Source of the DNA: Streptosporangiaceae bacterium
GTDB taxonomy: Bacteria > Actinomycetota > Actinomycetes > Streptosporangiales > Streptosporangiaceae
NCBI GenBank assembly: GCA_030039095.1
Contig: JASHQP010000563.1
Span: 1 to 8,213, forward strand
Reading direction: 5' to 3'
DNA length: 8,213 nucleotides
How positions within the stretch are numbered: the stretch's first letter is position 1; each line of letters begins with the position of its first letter. Of the stretch, positions 1 through 6,052 are shown one piece after another. A program made the translations under genes and the position numbers. Below the pieces are notes generated by a model. It saw only the letters and a program-made list of their open reading frames with translations. It was not told the DNA's origin and did not search any database.

Positions 1-457
1 GCGCGAACTGCGCGCCGGCCACCAGCAGTTCGGCCCGGCCGGGGCGCGCGACGGTGCCGAGGGCGTCGGCCCCGGCCAGCAGCCGGCCGTACTCGAGCAG
101 GTCGAGCCGGTCCAGCGGGGGGAACCGGCCGCCGCTCACCGTGCCCTGCAGGGTCGAGGGCGTCCCCCAGAACACCGAAAGCCGCTGGTGCAGGGGCGAT
201 CCGCCGGCGCGCACGGCGCTGGACACGTTCCGGATCGTGAATCGGTCTTTCATACGGAACGGGTCGTCGAGGACGAGCCCGAGATCGACGTCACTCACGA
301 GCGGGCTGAAACCCCCGTGCGCCAGGCTGCCGAGCGCGTAAGCGGCGATCAGCCTCGGCCCGAGCACCTTCTGGAACGCGGCGAGCGCCTGGGCGAGCAC
401 GGCCTCGCCCGGCGCGCCGGGCTCGGCGTGGCCGGCGTCGGCCTGCTGGCCATGCAT
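1..457 (-). CDS. Nucleotidyltransferase-fold protein (3' end outside window)
   Basis: I translated this frame directly; it stays open to the left edge, giving 152 residues and no stop. Residues 38-60 read AAYALGSLAHGGFSPLVSDVDLG, split here as AAYALGSLAHGG and SPLVSDVDLG. This is the Pol-beta/MNT nucleotidyltransferase signature: Gly43-Ser44, then two metal-binding Asp at 56 and 58. The third catalytic carboxylate is not obvious; the strand where it might lie reads QRLSVFWG. The family transfers NMP groups to antibiotics, proteins, RNA or small molecules, and the acceptor here cannot be told. The chosen ATG lies 8 nt after a TATCGT -10 box and has no Shine-Dalgarno, so it is probably leaderless. 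It follows thrS on the same strand with a 74-bp gap and may also be read through from thrS. A function in protein or RNA modification beside the synthetase is only inference. Confidence 0.8.
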   Translation of the reverse strand, partial: MHGQQADAGHAEPGAPGEAVLAQALAAFQKVLGPRLIAAYALGSLAHGGFSPLVSDVDLGLVLDDPFRMKDRFTIRNVSSAVRAGGSPLHQRLSVFWGTPSTLQGTVSGGRFPPLDRLDLLEYGRLLAGADALGTVARPGRAELLVAGAQFA

Positions 458-465
458 GGCCGACC

Positions 466-471
466 ACGATA
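466..471 (-). promoter_or_regulatory. Candidate -10 box (TATCGT) for the nucleotidyltransferase gene
   Basis: On the minus strand TATCGT fits the TANNNT -10 pattern and ends 8 nt before the ATG at 457, placing transcription start at or next to the start codon. No convincing -35 is seen. It suggests a leaderless transcript independent of the upstream thrS attenuator. Confidence 0.4.
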
Positions 472-531
472 GCGGGTGCGGCCAGCCCGCCGGGTTGTGG
501 AGGTGGAGCGGGGCGGGTGCGGACCCTGCCG

Positions 532-1770
532 TCACCGGAAGCCGAGGTCTGCGCAGCGCCCGGCGACCAGGTCAGCCAGGTCCGAGATCAGCCGGCCGAC
601 GCCGATCCCGCCGGGACGGCGGCCATCCCGCAGCCGCAGCGCGACGGCGTCGCTCTCCGCCTCCCGGTCGCCGATCACCGCGATGTACGGGATCCGCCGC
701 TCGTGGGCCCGGCGGATCCTGGCGCCCAGGGTGGCGTCCGCCGGGTCCCAGCCGGCCCGCAGCCCCGCGTCCGCCGCCCGGGCGGCGACCAGCCGCGCCT
801 GCCCCGCGTTGGCGTCGGTGACCGGAAGCACCAGCAGCTGCACCGGCGCGAGCCACGGCGGGAACGCCCCGGCGTATTGCTCGATGAGGTGCGCGACCAG
901 CCGTTCCATCGCCGAAAGCACCCCGCGGTGGATCATCACCGGCCGCTGGCTCACGCCATCGGAGCCGATGAACAGGAGGTCGAAACGTTCCGGCTGGTTG
1001 AAATCGAGTTGGACGGTCGACAAGGTCTCCTCCCGGCCCGCCGGATCGGTGACCTGCACATCGATCTTTGGCCCGTAGAAAGCGGCCTCGCCGGGAGCGT
1101 CCTCGAAATCGAGGCCGAGGTCGCCGAGCGCGGCGGCGAGCTGGCGCTCGGCGCCGGCCCAGAGGCCAGCGTCGCCCAGGTACCCGTCGCCGCTGCCGCG
1201 CCGGGACAGGCGCAAGCGCGCGACGTCGATGCCGAGCAGCCGGTAGCAGCGGTGCACGGCCTCGACGCCGCGCACGATCTCGTCCCGCACCTGCCACGGG
1301 GCGCAGAACACGTGGGTGTCGTCGAGGTTGATCTGCCGGACCCGGGACAGCCCGCCGAGCACGCCGGACAGCTCGCTGCGGAACATGCTGCCGAGCTCGT
1401 ACAGGCGGACCGGCAGATCACGGACGCTGCGCTGCTGCGCCGCGTAGACCAGGGCGTGGTGCGGGCAGTTGGCTGGCCGCAGGATGAACTCCTCGCCCCC
1501 CACCCGCATCGGCGGGAACATGTCGTCGGCGAACTTGGCCCAGTGGCCGGAACGCTCGAAGAGCGCCCGCTTGGCCAGCACAGGGGTGTAGACCCGCTGG
1601 CACCCGCCGCGGGCCGCCTCCTCGGCGGCCAGCCGCTCCAGCTCGGCCCTGATCACCGCGCCGTCCGGCAGCCACAGCGGCAGGCCAGAGCCGGCCAGCG
1701 GATCGGTGGTGAACAGCCGCAGCTCACGGCCGATCCGCCGGTGGTCGGCGGGTGGCTGGTTGGTGTGCAT
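532..1770 (-). CDS. thrS: Threonyl-tRNA synthetase, short form without TGS and editing domains
   Basis: The protein has 412 residues, against about 640-690 for full bacterial ThrRS. It begins directly at the class II core (DHRRIGRELRLF, residues 9-20), so the TGS and tRNA-editing domains are absent. Visible motifs are Zn/substrate ligands Cys102 (NCPHH), His153 (DDTHVFC) and His281 (MIHR); motif 2 Arg131 (MFRSE); FYGPK with Tyr232/Lys235; motif 3 Arg290 (AMER); and a C-terminal anticodon-binding domain from about 305 (PPWLAPVQ). It should charge tRNA-Thr in the cytoplasm. Positions matching E. coli Gln381, Trp478-Gln479 and Ser517 (from remembered alignment) are Leu149, Glu248-Thr249 and Ala287. 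The start is the ATG at 1770 because GGAGG lies 5 nt upstream; the longer frame from 1845 starts inside the attenuator. It sits behind a Thr-codon leader peptide and terminator, which independently supports threonine specificity. Probably a second ThrRS rather than the housekeeping one. Confidence 0.92.
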   Translation of the reverse strand: MHTNQPPADHRRIGRELRLFTTDPLAGSGLPLWLPDGAVIRAELERLAAEEAARGGCQRVYTPVLAKRALFERSGHWAKFADDMFPPMRVGGEEFILRPANCPHHALVYAAQQRSVRDLPVRLYELGSMFRSELSGVLGGLSRVRQINLDDTHVFCAPWQVRDEIVRGVEAVHRCYRLLGIDVARLRLSRRGSGDGYLGDAGLWAGAERQLAAALGDLGLDFEDAPGEAAFYGPKIDVQVTDPAGREETLSTVQLDFNQPERFDLLFIGSDGVSQRPVMIHRGVLSAMERLVAHLIEQYAGAFPPWLAPVQLLVLPVTDANAGQARLVAARAADAGLRAGWDPADATLGARIRRAHERRIPYIAVIGDREAESDAVALRLRDGRRPGGIGVGRLISDLADLVAGRCADLGFR

Positions 1771-1775
1771 CGGTG

Positions 1776-1780
1776 CCTCC
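1776..1780 (-). promoter_or_regulatory. Shine-Dalgarno of thrS
   Basis: A perfect GGAGG on the minus strand lies 5 nt before the ATG at 1770. It decides the thrS start against the in-frame ATG at 1845, which has no such site and lies only 2 nt after the terminator U-tract. Confidence 0.85.
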
Positions 1781-1847
1781 GTTACTCGGTTCTCGTCCGT
1801 GGTCCGAGGCCCGTGTGGAGACACCCTCCCGTGGCTGGCGCGCATCG

Positions 1848-1877
1848 AAAAAGCCCCGGGATGGCTGCTCCCGGGGC
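1848..1877 (-). terminator. Intrinsic terminator of the thrS attenuator
   Basis: On the minus strand GCCCCGGGA-type arms at 1869-1877 and 1853-1861 form a perfect 9-bp stem with a 7-nt loop, followed at once by five T residues (1852-1848). This is a textbook Rho-independent terminator. It lies between the leader peptide and thrS, 77 nt before the thrS start, so it can only act as a conditional terminator of thrS transcription. Nothing ends upstream of it except the 19-codon leader. Confidence 0.9.
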
Positions 1878-1895
1878 CTCGTGGTCGTGGTCAGG

Positions 1896-1955
1896 TCACG
1901 CCGCGTCGCGCCGGGATTCACCCGGCGTCGTCGTGCTGGCGTGTCGATAGGCCAT
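1896..1955 (-). CDS. thrS leader peptide (Thr-rich, 19 aa)
   Basis: A short frame encodes MAYRHASTTTPGESRRDAA followed by TGA. Three consecutive threonines, all ACG codons, sit at residues 8-10, next to the segment-1 arm of the first hairpin. The peptide itself is presumably not functional; its translation reports Thr-tRNA charging. The ATG lies 7 nt after a TAGAAT -10 box, so the transcript probably begins at or within a nucleotide or two of the start codon and is leaderless. It is too short for usual gene callers. The assignment rests on three things agreeing: the Thr run, the terminator, and the downstream gene being a ThrRS. Confidence 0.83.
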   Translation of the reverse strand: MAYRHASTTTPGESRRDAA

Positions 1956-1962
1956 GGCAGTG

Positions 1963-1968
1963 ATTCTA
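1963..1968 (-). promoter_or_regulatory. -10 box (TAGAAT) of the thrS leader
   Basis: TAGAAT on the minus strand is a strong actinobacterial -10 match, ending 7 nt before the leader ATG at 1955. The -35 region is not clear. It lies in the 41-bp gap to the divergent alcohol dehydrogenase, so the two polymerase sites overlap and the genes may interfere or be co-regulated. Confidence 0.6.
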
Positions 1969-1984
1969 CCGTGGCGCCGGGGCA

Positions 1985-1990
1985 TAGCCT
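1985..1990 (+). promoter_or_regulatory. Candidate -10 box (TAGCCT) of the alcohol dehydrogenase gene
   Basis: TAGCCT fits TANNNT and ends 6 nt before the ATG at 1997. No Shine-Dalgarno precedes that ATG, so a leaderless transcript fits best. No good -35 is visible, and the expected -35 zone overlaps the minus-strand TAGAAT box. Confidence 0.45.
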
Positions 1991-1996
1991 GGCTGC

Positions 1997-2995
1997 ATGC
2001 GGGCGTGGGTGGTTCATGAGCCCGGGCCGGTGGCGACCGGCCCGCTGCGGCTGATCGAGCGGCCGGTTCCCGAGCCGGGCCCGGGCCAGTTGCTGATAAG
2101 GGTCCTGCGGTGTGGGGTGTGCCGGACCGACCTGCACCTCACCGAGGGGGACCTGGCGCCCAGGGCACCGGATGTCACGCCGGGCCACGAGGTCGTGGGA
2201 GAGGTGGTCGCGACCGGCTCCGGCGTTTCCCGGTTCACCACGGGGGACCGGGTCGGGGCAGCCTGGCTGGCGGGCACGGACGGGTCCTGCCGGTACTGCC
2301 GCCGGGGCCGGGAGAACCTGTGCCCGAACTCGATCTACACCGGCTGGGACATCCACGGCGGGTACGCGGAGTACCTGGTCGCGGCCGACGCCTACGTGTA
2401 CGAGCTGCCGAAGGGTTTCACGGACGCCGAGCTGGCGCCGCTGCTGTGCGCGGGCATCATCGGCTACCGGGCTCTGAAGCTCGCCGACCTGCCGCCCGGC
2501 GGCAGGCTCGGGATCTGGGGATTCGGCGGCTCGGCGCACCTGGTCGCGCAAGTGGCGATCGCGCAGGGCGCGGCCGTGCACGTGTTCACGCGCGGCGAGA
2601 AGGCCCGCGGCCTGGCCCGCGAGCTCGGCGTCGCCTCCGCACAGGACTCCTTCGACCCGCCGCCCGAGCCGCTCGACTCGGCGATCTTGTTCGCGCCCGT
2701 CGGCACGCTCGTCCCGCCGGCGCTGGCGGCGCTGGACCGCGGCGGCACCCTGGCCGTCGCCGGGATCTACCTGACCGACATCCCCTCGCTGAACTATGAC
2801 CGGCACCTGTTCCAGGAGCGCACGCTGCGCAGCGTCACGTCCAACACCCGGGGCGACGGGGAGGAGTTCCTCCGGCTCGCCGAGCTCCTCCGGCTGAAGG
2901 TCACGGTGAACCCATATCCGTTCGACAGAGCGGACCAGGCGGTGGCGGATCTGGCCGGCGAGCGCTTCACCGGCGCCGCAGTGATCACCATGTAA
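1997..2995 (+). CDS. Zinc-dependent alcohol dehydrogenase (MDR family, AdhA-like)
   Basis: This is a 332-residue medium-chain dehydrogenase, close to the usual length of the compact AdhA/CAD-like branch. It should interconvert alcohols and aldehydes with NAD(P). Catalytic zinc ligands are Cys42 (CGVCRTDLH), His64-Glu65 (PGHEVVGEV) and Cys151 ([12 protein letters not shown]). The structural-zinc loop is Asp95-x2-Cys98-x2-Cys101-x7-Cys109, where the first ligand is Asp instead of the usual Cys (GTDGSC for GTCGxC). The Rossmann dinucleotide motif GFGGSAH lies at 175-181. FTRGEK after the second strand carries an Arg that could favour NADP(H), but this is inference. The start is supported by an MDR-typical N-terminus and a -10 box just upstream. 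It diverges from the thrS leader. The last codons are duplicated downstream as short tandem repeats. Substrate unknown. Confidence 0.92.
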   Translation: MRAWVVHEPGPVATGPLRLIERPVPEPGPGQLLIRVLRCGVCRTDLHLTEGDLAPRAPDVTPGHEVVGEVVATGSGVSRFTTGDRVGAAWLAGTDGSCRYCRRGRENLCPNSIYTGWDIHGGYAEYLVAADAYVYELPKGFTDAELAPLLCAGIIGYRALKLADLPPGGRLGIWGFGGSAHLVAQVAIAQGAAVHVFTRGEKARGLARELGVASAQDSFDPPPEPLDSAILFAPVGTLVPPALAALDRGGTLAVAGIYLTDIPSLNYDRHLFQERTLRSVTSNTRGDGEEFLRLAELLRLKVTVNPYPFDRADQAVADLAGERFTGAAVITM

Positions 2996-3041
2996 TGCCG
3001 AAGTGATCACCATGTAATGCTGCGGTGACCCGCATGTGATC
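2980..3041 (+). repeat. Three tandem 22-bp units overlapping the 3' end of the alcohol dehydrogenase gene
   Basis: The 19-mer AGTGATCACCATGTAATGC occurs exactly at 2980-2998 and 3002-3020, a 22-bp period. A third, degenerate unit follows at the same period (about 3024-3041, roughly 12 of 19 positions matching). The first unit contains the last codons and TAA of the dehydrogenase. Each unit keeps the pattern GTG-AYC-NNC-ATG-TRA. The first two units contain the 8-bp palindrome GTGATCAC. Origin by slippage duplication of the gene end is likely; a binding-site role is possible but unproven. Confidence 0.8.
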
Positions 3042-3046
3042 TTTGT
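3005..3046 (+). terminator. Possible weak terminator after the alcohol dehydrogenase gene
   Basis: GATCACCATG (3005-3014) can pair with CATGTGATC (3033-3041) as 9 bp with one bulged C and an 18-nt loop, followed by TTTGT. The stem is AT-containing and the T-run short, so termination strength is doubtful. It is built from the second and third units of the 22-bp repeat. Confidence 0.3.
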
Positions 3047-3102
3047 CTCCGGCGTGGGCCATACCCCGGCCGCGAGTGCCTCCACAGCGGGAGTAACAAT
3101 TA

Positions 3103-3146
3103 GGCCCGGGGGTCATGGGGACTTGGGCCCGGGGGTCATGGGGACT
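3103..3146 (+). repeat. Exact 21-bp direct repeat at 23-bp period upstream of the Rv1733c-like gene
   Basis: The 21-bp sequence at 3103-3123 recurs exactly at 3126-3146, with only TT... spacing of 2 bp between copies. Each copy ends in GGTCATGGGGACT. The second copy ends 7 bp before the GGAGGA ribosome site of the next gene. The GGGGACT tail resembles one half of the DosR/DevR box (GGGACT). The remaining gap (2996-3102) holds the other repeat and no further gene that I can see. Confidence 0.85.
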
Positions 3147-3153
3147 CGCATGC

Positions 3154-3159
3154 GGAGGA
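3154..3159 (+). promoter_or_regulatory. Shine-Dalgarno of the Rv1733c-like gene
   Basis: GGAGGA lies 7 nt before GTG at 3167 and fixes that GTG as the start. Confidence 0.75.
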
Positions 3160-3166
3160 GAGAGCG

Positions 3167-3781
3167 GTGCGGATCGGGCGGCTCGCGAGGACGGGCCGGC
3201 TCAAGCGGCTCGGCCGGCGGCTCTGGATGGGCAGAAGCCCTCTGCGGCGGCGCACAGACCGGATCGAGGCATGGATCACGGCCCTGCTGCTCGCGATTTT
3301 TCTGGTCGGCGCGCCGGCGGCCTGGATAGCGGCCGGCCGGTGGGTGCAGCACGAGGGGCGGCTCGAGCAGCGGGCCCAGCAGTCATGGCATCAGGTGCCA
3401 GCGGTACTGCTGAAGGCGGCGCCCGCGCTGCCCAACTTCGACCTGCGGACGTCGTGGAGCTTCGATGTTCAGGCGCCGGCCCGGTGGTCCGGGCCGGGCG
3501 GGCGGCCCCTGGTCGGCCAGGTCCCGGCGACGCCGGGCGCCCAGGCGGGCACGACGGTGCCGGTCTGGGTCGATGACTCCGGCCGGCAGACCGGCACCCC
3601 GCTGCTGCACGGCGAACTGGTCAAGCGCGAGGTCGGGGCCGAGCTGATCGCCCCGGCCGCGCTTGCCGTCCTGCTGCTCGCCGTGGGGCTGGTGGTCCGG
3701 TGGCTGATGAACCGTCGGCGGATGGCCGGCTGGGAGACGAACTGGGCGTTCGTCGGGCCCAAGTGGAGCAAACACCGGTAG
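3167..3781 (+). CDS. Rv1733c-family two-TM membrane protein
   Basis: The product is 204 residues starting at GTG, with a basic N-terminus (residues 1-32, many Arg). A transmembrane helix at about 36-56 (AWITALLLAIFLVGAPAAWI) is followed by an extracytoplasmic domain at about 57-158. The second helix is at about 160-180, with a short basic cytoplasmic tail ending WAFVGPKWSKHR. The motif RTDRIEAW before TM1, the VPAVLL segment after it, the VPVWVDDSGRQT strand and the tail W..NWA..GPKWS are features I recognise from actinobacterial Rv1733c-like proteins. In Mycobacterium tuberculosis Rv1733c belongs to the DosR dormancy regulon; the molecular function is unknown. Its upstream region carries a duplicated GGGGACT element. 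It ends 7 bp before the stop of the convergent MMPL gene. Confidence 0.85.
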   Translation: MRIGRLARTGRLKRLGRRLWMGRSPLRRRTDRIEAWITALLLAIFLVGAPAAWIAAGRWVQHEGRLEQRAQQSWHQVPAVLLKAAPALPNFDLRTSWSFDVQAPARWSGPGGRPLVGQVPATPGAQAGTTVPVWVDDSGRQTGTPLLHGELVKREVGAELIAPAALAVLLLAVGLVVRWLMNRRRMAGWETNWAFVGPKWSKHR

Positions 3782-3797
3782 TGCGCTGCTAGCGCAC
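3781..3797. other. Hairpin between two convergent genes
   Basis: GTGCGC (3781-3786) and GCGCAC (3792-3797) form a 6-bp stem with a 5-nt loop. It spans the last base of the Rv1733c-like stop and the whole stop codon of the MMPL gene. No T-run follows on the plus strand and only a scattered TTT on the minus strand, so it may be a weak bidirectional terminator or transcript-end structure. Confidence 0.35.
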
Positions 3798-5936
3798 CGG
3801 AGCCCGGGGCAGCGCGTCGGGCGCGTCGGGGGCGCCGGGCGTGGCGCACGTGACGGGCTCGCCCGTGGCGCGCCGTCGGGCGAGCGGGCTCGGCCACCAC
3901 ATCCAGCGGCCCAGGTCCAGCGTCAGGGCGGTGACCAGCACCGACCTGACGATGATCGTGTCGAGAAGCACGCCGAGCGCGACGGCGAAGCCGATTTCGG
4001 TGAAGATCACCAGCGGCAGCGTGCCGAGCATGGCGAACGTGCCGGCCAGCACCGCGCCCGCCGACGTGATCACGCCGCCGGTCGCGGCGAGGCCGGTGAT
4101 GGCCCCTTGCCCCGGCCCGGATCTGATTGTCTCCTCGCGCACCCGCGTCATCAGGAAGATGTTGTAGTCGATGCCCAGGGCCACCAGGAACACGAAGATG
4201 AACAGCGGCACCGAGGTGTCCTCGCCCGCGAAGCCGAACAGGTGGCGGAACGCGAGCGCGGACAGGCCGAGCGCCGCACCGAACGACAGGATCACGGTGC
4301 CGATCAGCACCAGCGGGGCGGCCACCGCCCGCAGCAGCAGGCCGAGGATGATCATGACGACGAGCAGCACCAGCGGGATGATCACGTTGCGGTCGCGGGT
4401 GGCGTAGCTCTCCACGTCCATGGTGACCGCGGTGCCGCCGCCCACCGCGGCGTCCGCGCCGGGGATCTTGTGCACCGCGTTCCTGACCTGGCTGACCGTG
4501 CTGAACGCGGCCTGGCTGACCGGCTGGCTGGTGAGCGTGCCCTGCAGGTAGACCAGGCCATCCCTGGTTTCCGGCGCGGAGACCGCGGCGATGCCCGGGG
4601 TCGCGGCCATCGCGCCGCGCAGCGCCGCCGTGGTCCGGGCGTTGCCGATCACCGCGACCGGCTCGCCGCCGCCGGCCGGGAAATGCCGGGCCAGCACCTG
4701 CTCGCCCGCCACCGATGCGGGGGTGCCGCGGAACGACTGCGCCGTGGTGAGCGAGCCGACCTTGAAGCCGATGAGGCCGAGCGAGGCGCAGGCGAGCAGC
4801 ACCGCGGTGACCACCCAGACCAGCCGCGGCCGGCCGGCGATCGCGCGGCCGGTCCGCGCCCACAGCCCGCTCGCGGTCGGCTCGGCCGAGGAGAACCGGG
4901 GCCGTATCGGCCAGAACACCCACCGGCCGAAGATCACCAGGAGCGCGGGCAGCAGCGTGATCATGGCGATCAGGCCGACCGCGATGCCGATCGCCGCCAC
5001 CGGGCCGAGCCCGGAGATGTCGGCGGAGTCGGCGACGAGCAGGCACAGCATCCCGGCGATCACCGTGGCGGCGCTTGCCATGATCGCGGGCCCGGCGCGC
5101 CGCAGCGCGATGGCCATTGCCTCGTGCCGGTCTTCGTGCCGGCGCAGTTCCTCCCGGTACCGGGCGATGAGCAGCAGCGCGTAGTCGGTTCCGGCACCGA
5201 GGACGAGCACCACAAGGATCCCCGCGCTCTGCCCGTTCACGGTCAGGCCGTGCCGGGTGAGCAGGTAGATGACGGCCTCGGCCACGGTCAGCGCCACACC
5301 GGCGGACATGATCGGAAGGACCCACAGCACCGGGCTGCGGTAGGTCAGCAGCAGCAGCGCGACGACCACGGCCAGCGTGGCGAACAGCAGCGTGGTGTCG
5401 ATGCCCTTGAAGATCTTGATCTCGTCTGCGGCGCTGGCGGCGGGGCCGGTGATATGAACGGCAAGCCCCGGGTCGCCCGCCGACGCCGTGGCGTTCAGGC
5501 CGCTGACGAAGCCGCTGATGTTGGCGTTGTAACCGAGGTCGGCCCCGACGATCGTCTCCAGGGCCTGATGGTCTTTGGACGGGATCGGGCCGGCCACCCG
5601 GCCGTGGACGGCCGGCAGGGCAGCGAAGCGGTGGGCGTCCGCCCGGGCCTTGCGGACGTCGGCAGCGGTGATGCCGGACGAGCGGGTGTAGACCACGACC
5701 GCCGGATTCAGGTTCGGCGAGGTGAACTTGGCCTGCAGGTTCAGTTCCTGGGTGGACTCCGCGCTGGCCGGCAGGTACGACGAGGCGTCGTTCCGCTCGG
5801 CACCCTGCAGCTTTCCCGCGAGTGAGCCGGTCACGGCGACGACGATCAGCCAGAAGACGACCACCAGCCACTTGGTCCGCCGCCCGCACGGCCACGCGGT
5901 GATCCGGCTGATCTTGCTCGAGCGTGCTGGACTCAC
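3789..5936 (-). CDS. MMPL/RND-family membrane transporter
   Basis: The 715-residue product fits the usual length of short actinobacterial MMPL proteins. It has about 12 hydrophobic helices in the RND order: TM1 at 24-41, a large extracytoplasmic loop (42-180), and TM2-6 (about 182-337). A second loop (393-515) and TM8-12 (about 518-672) follow. The two proton-relay motifs are clear: GAGTDYALLLIARYREE (247-263) and LGIDYNIFLMTRVREE (587-602), with Asp251 and Asp590. Such pumps export lipids or hydrophobic metabolites using the proton gradient; the cargo cannot be read from sequence. The C-terminal tail (about 685-715) is Pro/Ala/Arg-rich. The GTG start at 5936 is chosen because GGAGG lies 5 nt upstream; the frame stays open to 6122, but that extension is Arg/Gly-rich and non-hydrophobic. 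It is divergent from the amidohydrolase and convergent with the Rv1733c-like gene. Confidence 0.92.
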   Translation of the reverse strand: MSPARSSKISRITAWPCGRRTKWLVVVFWLIVVAVTGSLAGKLQGAERNDASSYLPASAESTQELNLQAKFTSPNLNPAVVVYTRSSGITAADVRKARADAHRFAALPAVHGRVAGPIPSKDHQALETIVGADLGYNANISGFVSGLNATASAGDPGLAVHITGPAASAADEIKIFKGIDTTLLFATLAVVVALLLLTYRSPVLWVLPIMSAGVALTVAEAVIYLLTRHGLTVNGQSAGILVVLVLGAGTDYALLLIARYREELRRHEDRHEAMAIALRRAGPAIMASAATVIAGMLCLLVADSADISGLGPVAAIGIAVGLIAMITLLPALLVIFGRWVFWPIRPRFSSAEPTASGLWARTGRAIAGRPRLVWVVTAVLLACASLGLIGFKVGSLTTAQSFRGTPASVAGEQVLARHFPAGGGEPVAVIGNARTTAALRGAMAATPGIAAVSAPETRDGLVYLQGTLTSQPVSQAAFSTVSQVRNAVHKIPGADAAVGGGTAVTMDVESYATRDRNVIIPLVLLVVMIILGLLLRAVAAPLVLIGTVILSFGAALGLSALAFRHLFGFAGEDTSVPLFIFVFLVALGIDYNIFLMTRVREETIRSGPGQGAITGLAATGGVITSAGAVLAGTFAMLGTLPLVIFTEIGFAVALGVLLDTIIVRSVLVTALTLDLGRWMWWPSPLARRRATGEPVTCATPGAPDAPDALPRAPVR

Positions 5937-5941
5937 GCCAT

Positions 5942-5946
5942 CCTCC
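5942..5946 (-). promoter_or_regulatory. Shine-Dalgarno of the MMPL gene
   Basis: GGAGG on the minus strand, 5 nt before GTG at 5936. An ATG lies in the spacer but reads ATG-GCG-TGA, so it is not the start. Confidence 0.75.
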
Positions 5947-6052
5947 CGGCGCAGACGAATCGGGCCCGGGCTCCCGACCGGGCCGGCGTCACCCGCCAGC
6001 CACCCCAGCCGGCGCGCCATCCCGCCCCGGCCCAGCCGGGCCGTGGCACGTC

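Larger units (their letters stand above)
1848..1955 (-). promoter_or_regulatory. Ribosome-mediated transcription attenuator of thrS
   Basis: Elements in minus-strand order are: leader ATG (1955), three ACG codons (1934-1926), and hairpin 1:2 with CGCCGGG (1927-1921) pairing CCCGGCG (1915-1909) over a 5-nt loop. Next come the leader stop (1898-1896) and terminator 3:4 (1877-1853). The 3' arm of hairpin 1:2 contains UCCCGG, complementary to CCGGGA in terminator arm 3, so a competing 2:3 antiterminator of at least 6 bp is possible. Inferred logic: scarce charged Thr-tRNA stalls the ribosome on the ACG codons over segment 1, segment 2 pairs with 3, and thrS is transcribed. With enough Thr-tRNA the ribosome reaches the stop codon, masks segment 2, and the terminator forms. 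I see no T-box features. Confidence 0.85.

Noticed and set aside
1771..1845. N-terminal extension of ThrRS from the ATG at 1845
   Set aside because: That ATG lies 2 nt after the terminator T-run without a ribosome site, and the added residues are not ThrRS-like. The ATG at 1770 has a perfect GGAGG.
1880..1891. Second Thr run (ACC ACG ACC ACG) between the leader stop and the terminator
   Set aside because: It lies in a different frame from the leader peptide, downstream of its TGA. The only nearby in-frame start would be a GTG inside hairpin 1:2, and that frame does not stop before the terminator. It is probably a 6-bp tandem coincidence, though a shifted reading cannot be excluded.
517..1950. 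Long plus-strand frame (477 codons) opposite thrS
   Set aside because: Composition is typical of a shadow frame and no motif is present; the minus strand encodes a clear ThrRS.
1771..1955. T-box riboswitch upstream of thrS
   Set aside because: The leader is too short, lacks the T-box consensus and specifier-loop layout, and has a translated Thr-rich frame instead.
1724..3085. Long minus-strand frame (453 codons) antisense to the dehydrogenase
   Set aside because: It has no family motifs, is rich in Arg/Gln/Pro as expected for GC-rich shadow frames, and runs straight through the thrS attenuator. The plus-strand dehydrogenase has all its motifs.
4107..5825. Long plus-strand frame (572 codons) opposite the MMPL gene
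   Set aside because: The product is dominated by Arg, Gln, His and Asp with no hydrophobic segments or motifs; it is the antisense shadow of the MMPL gene.
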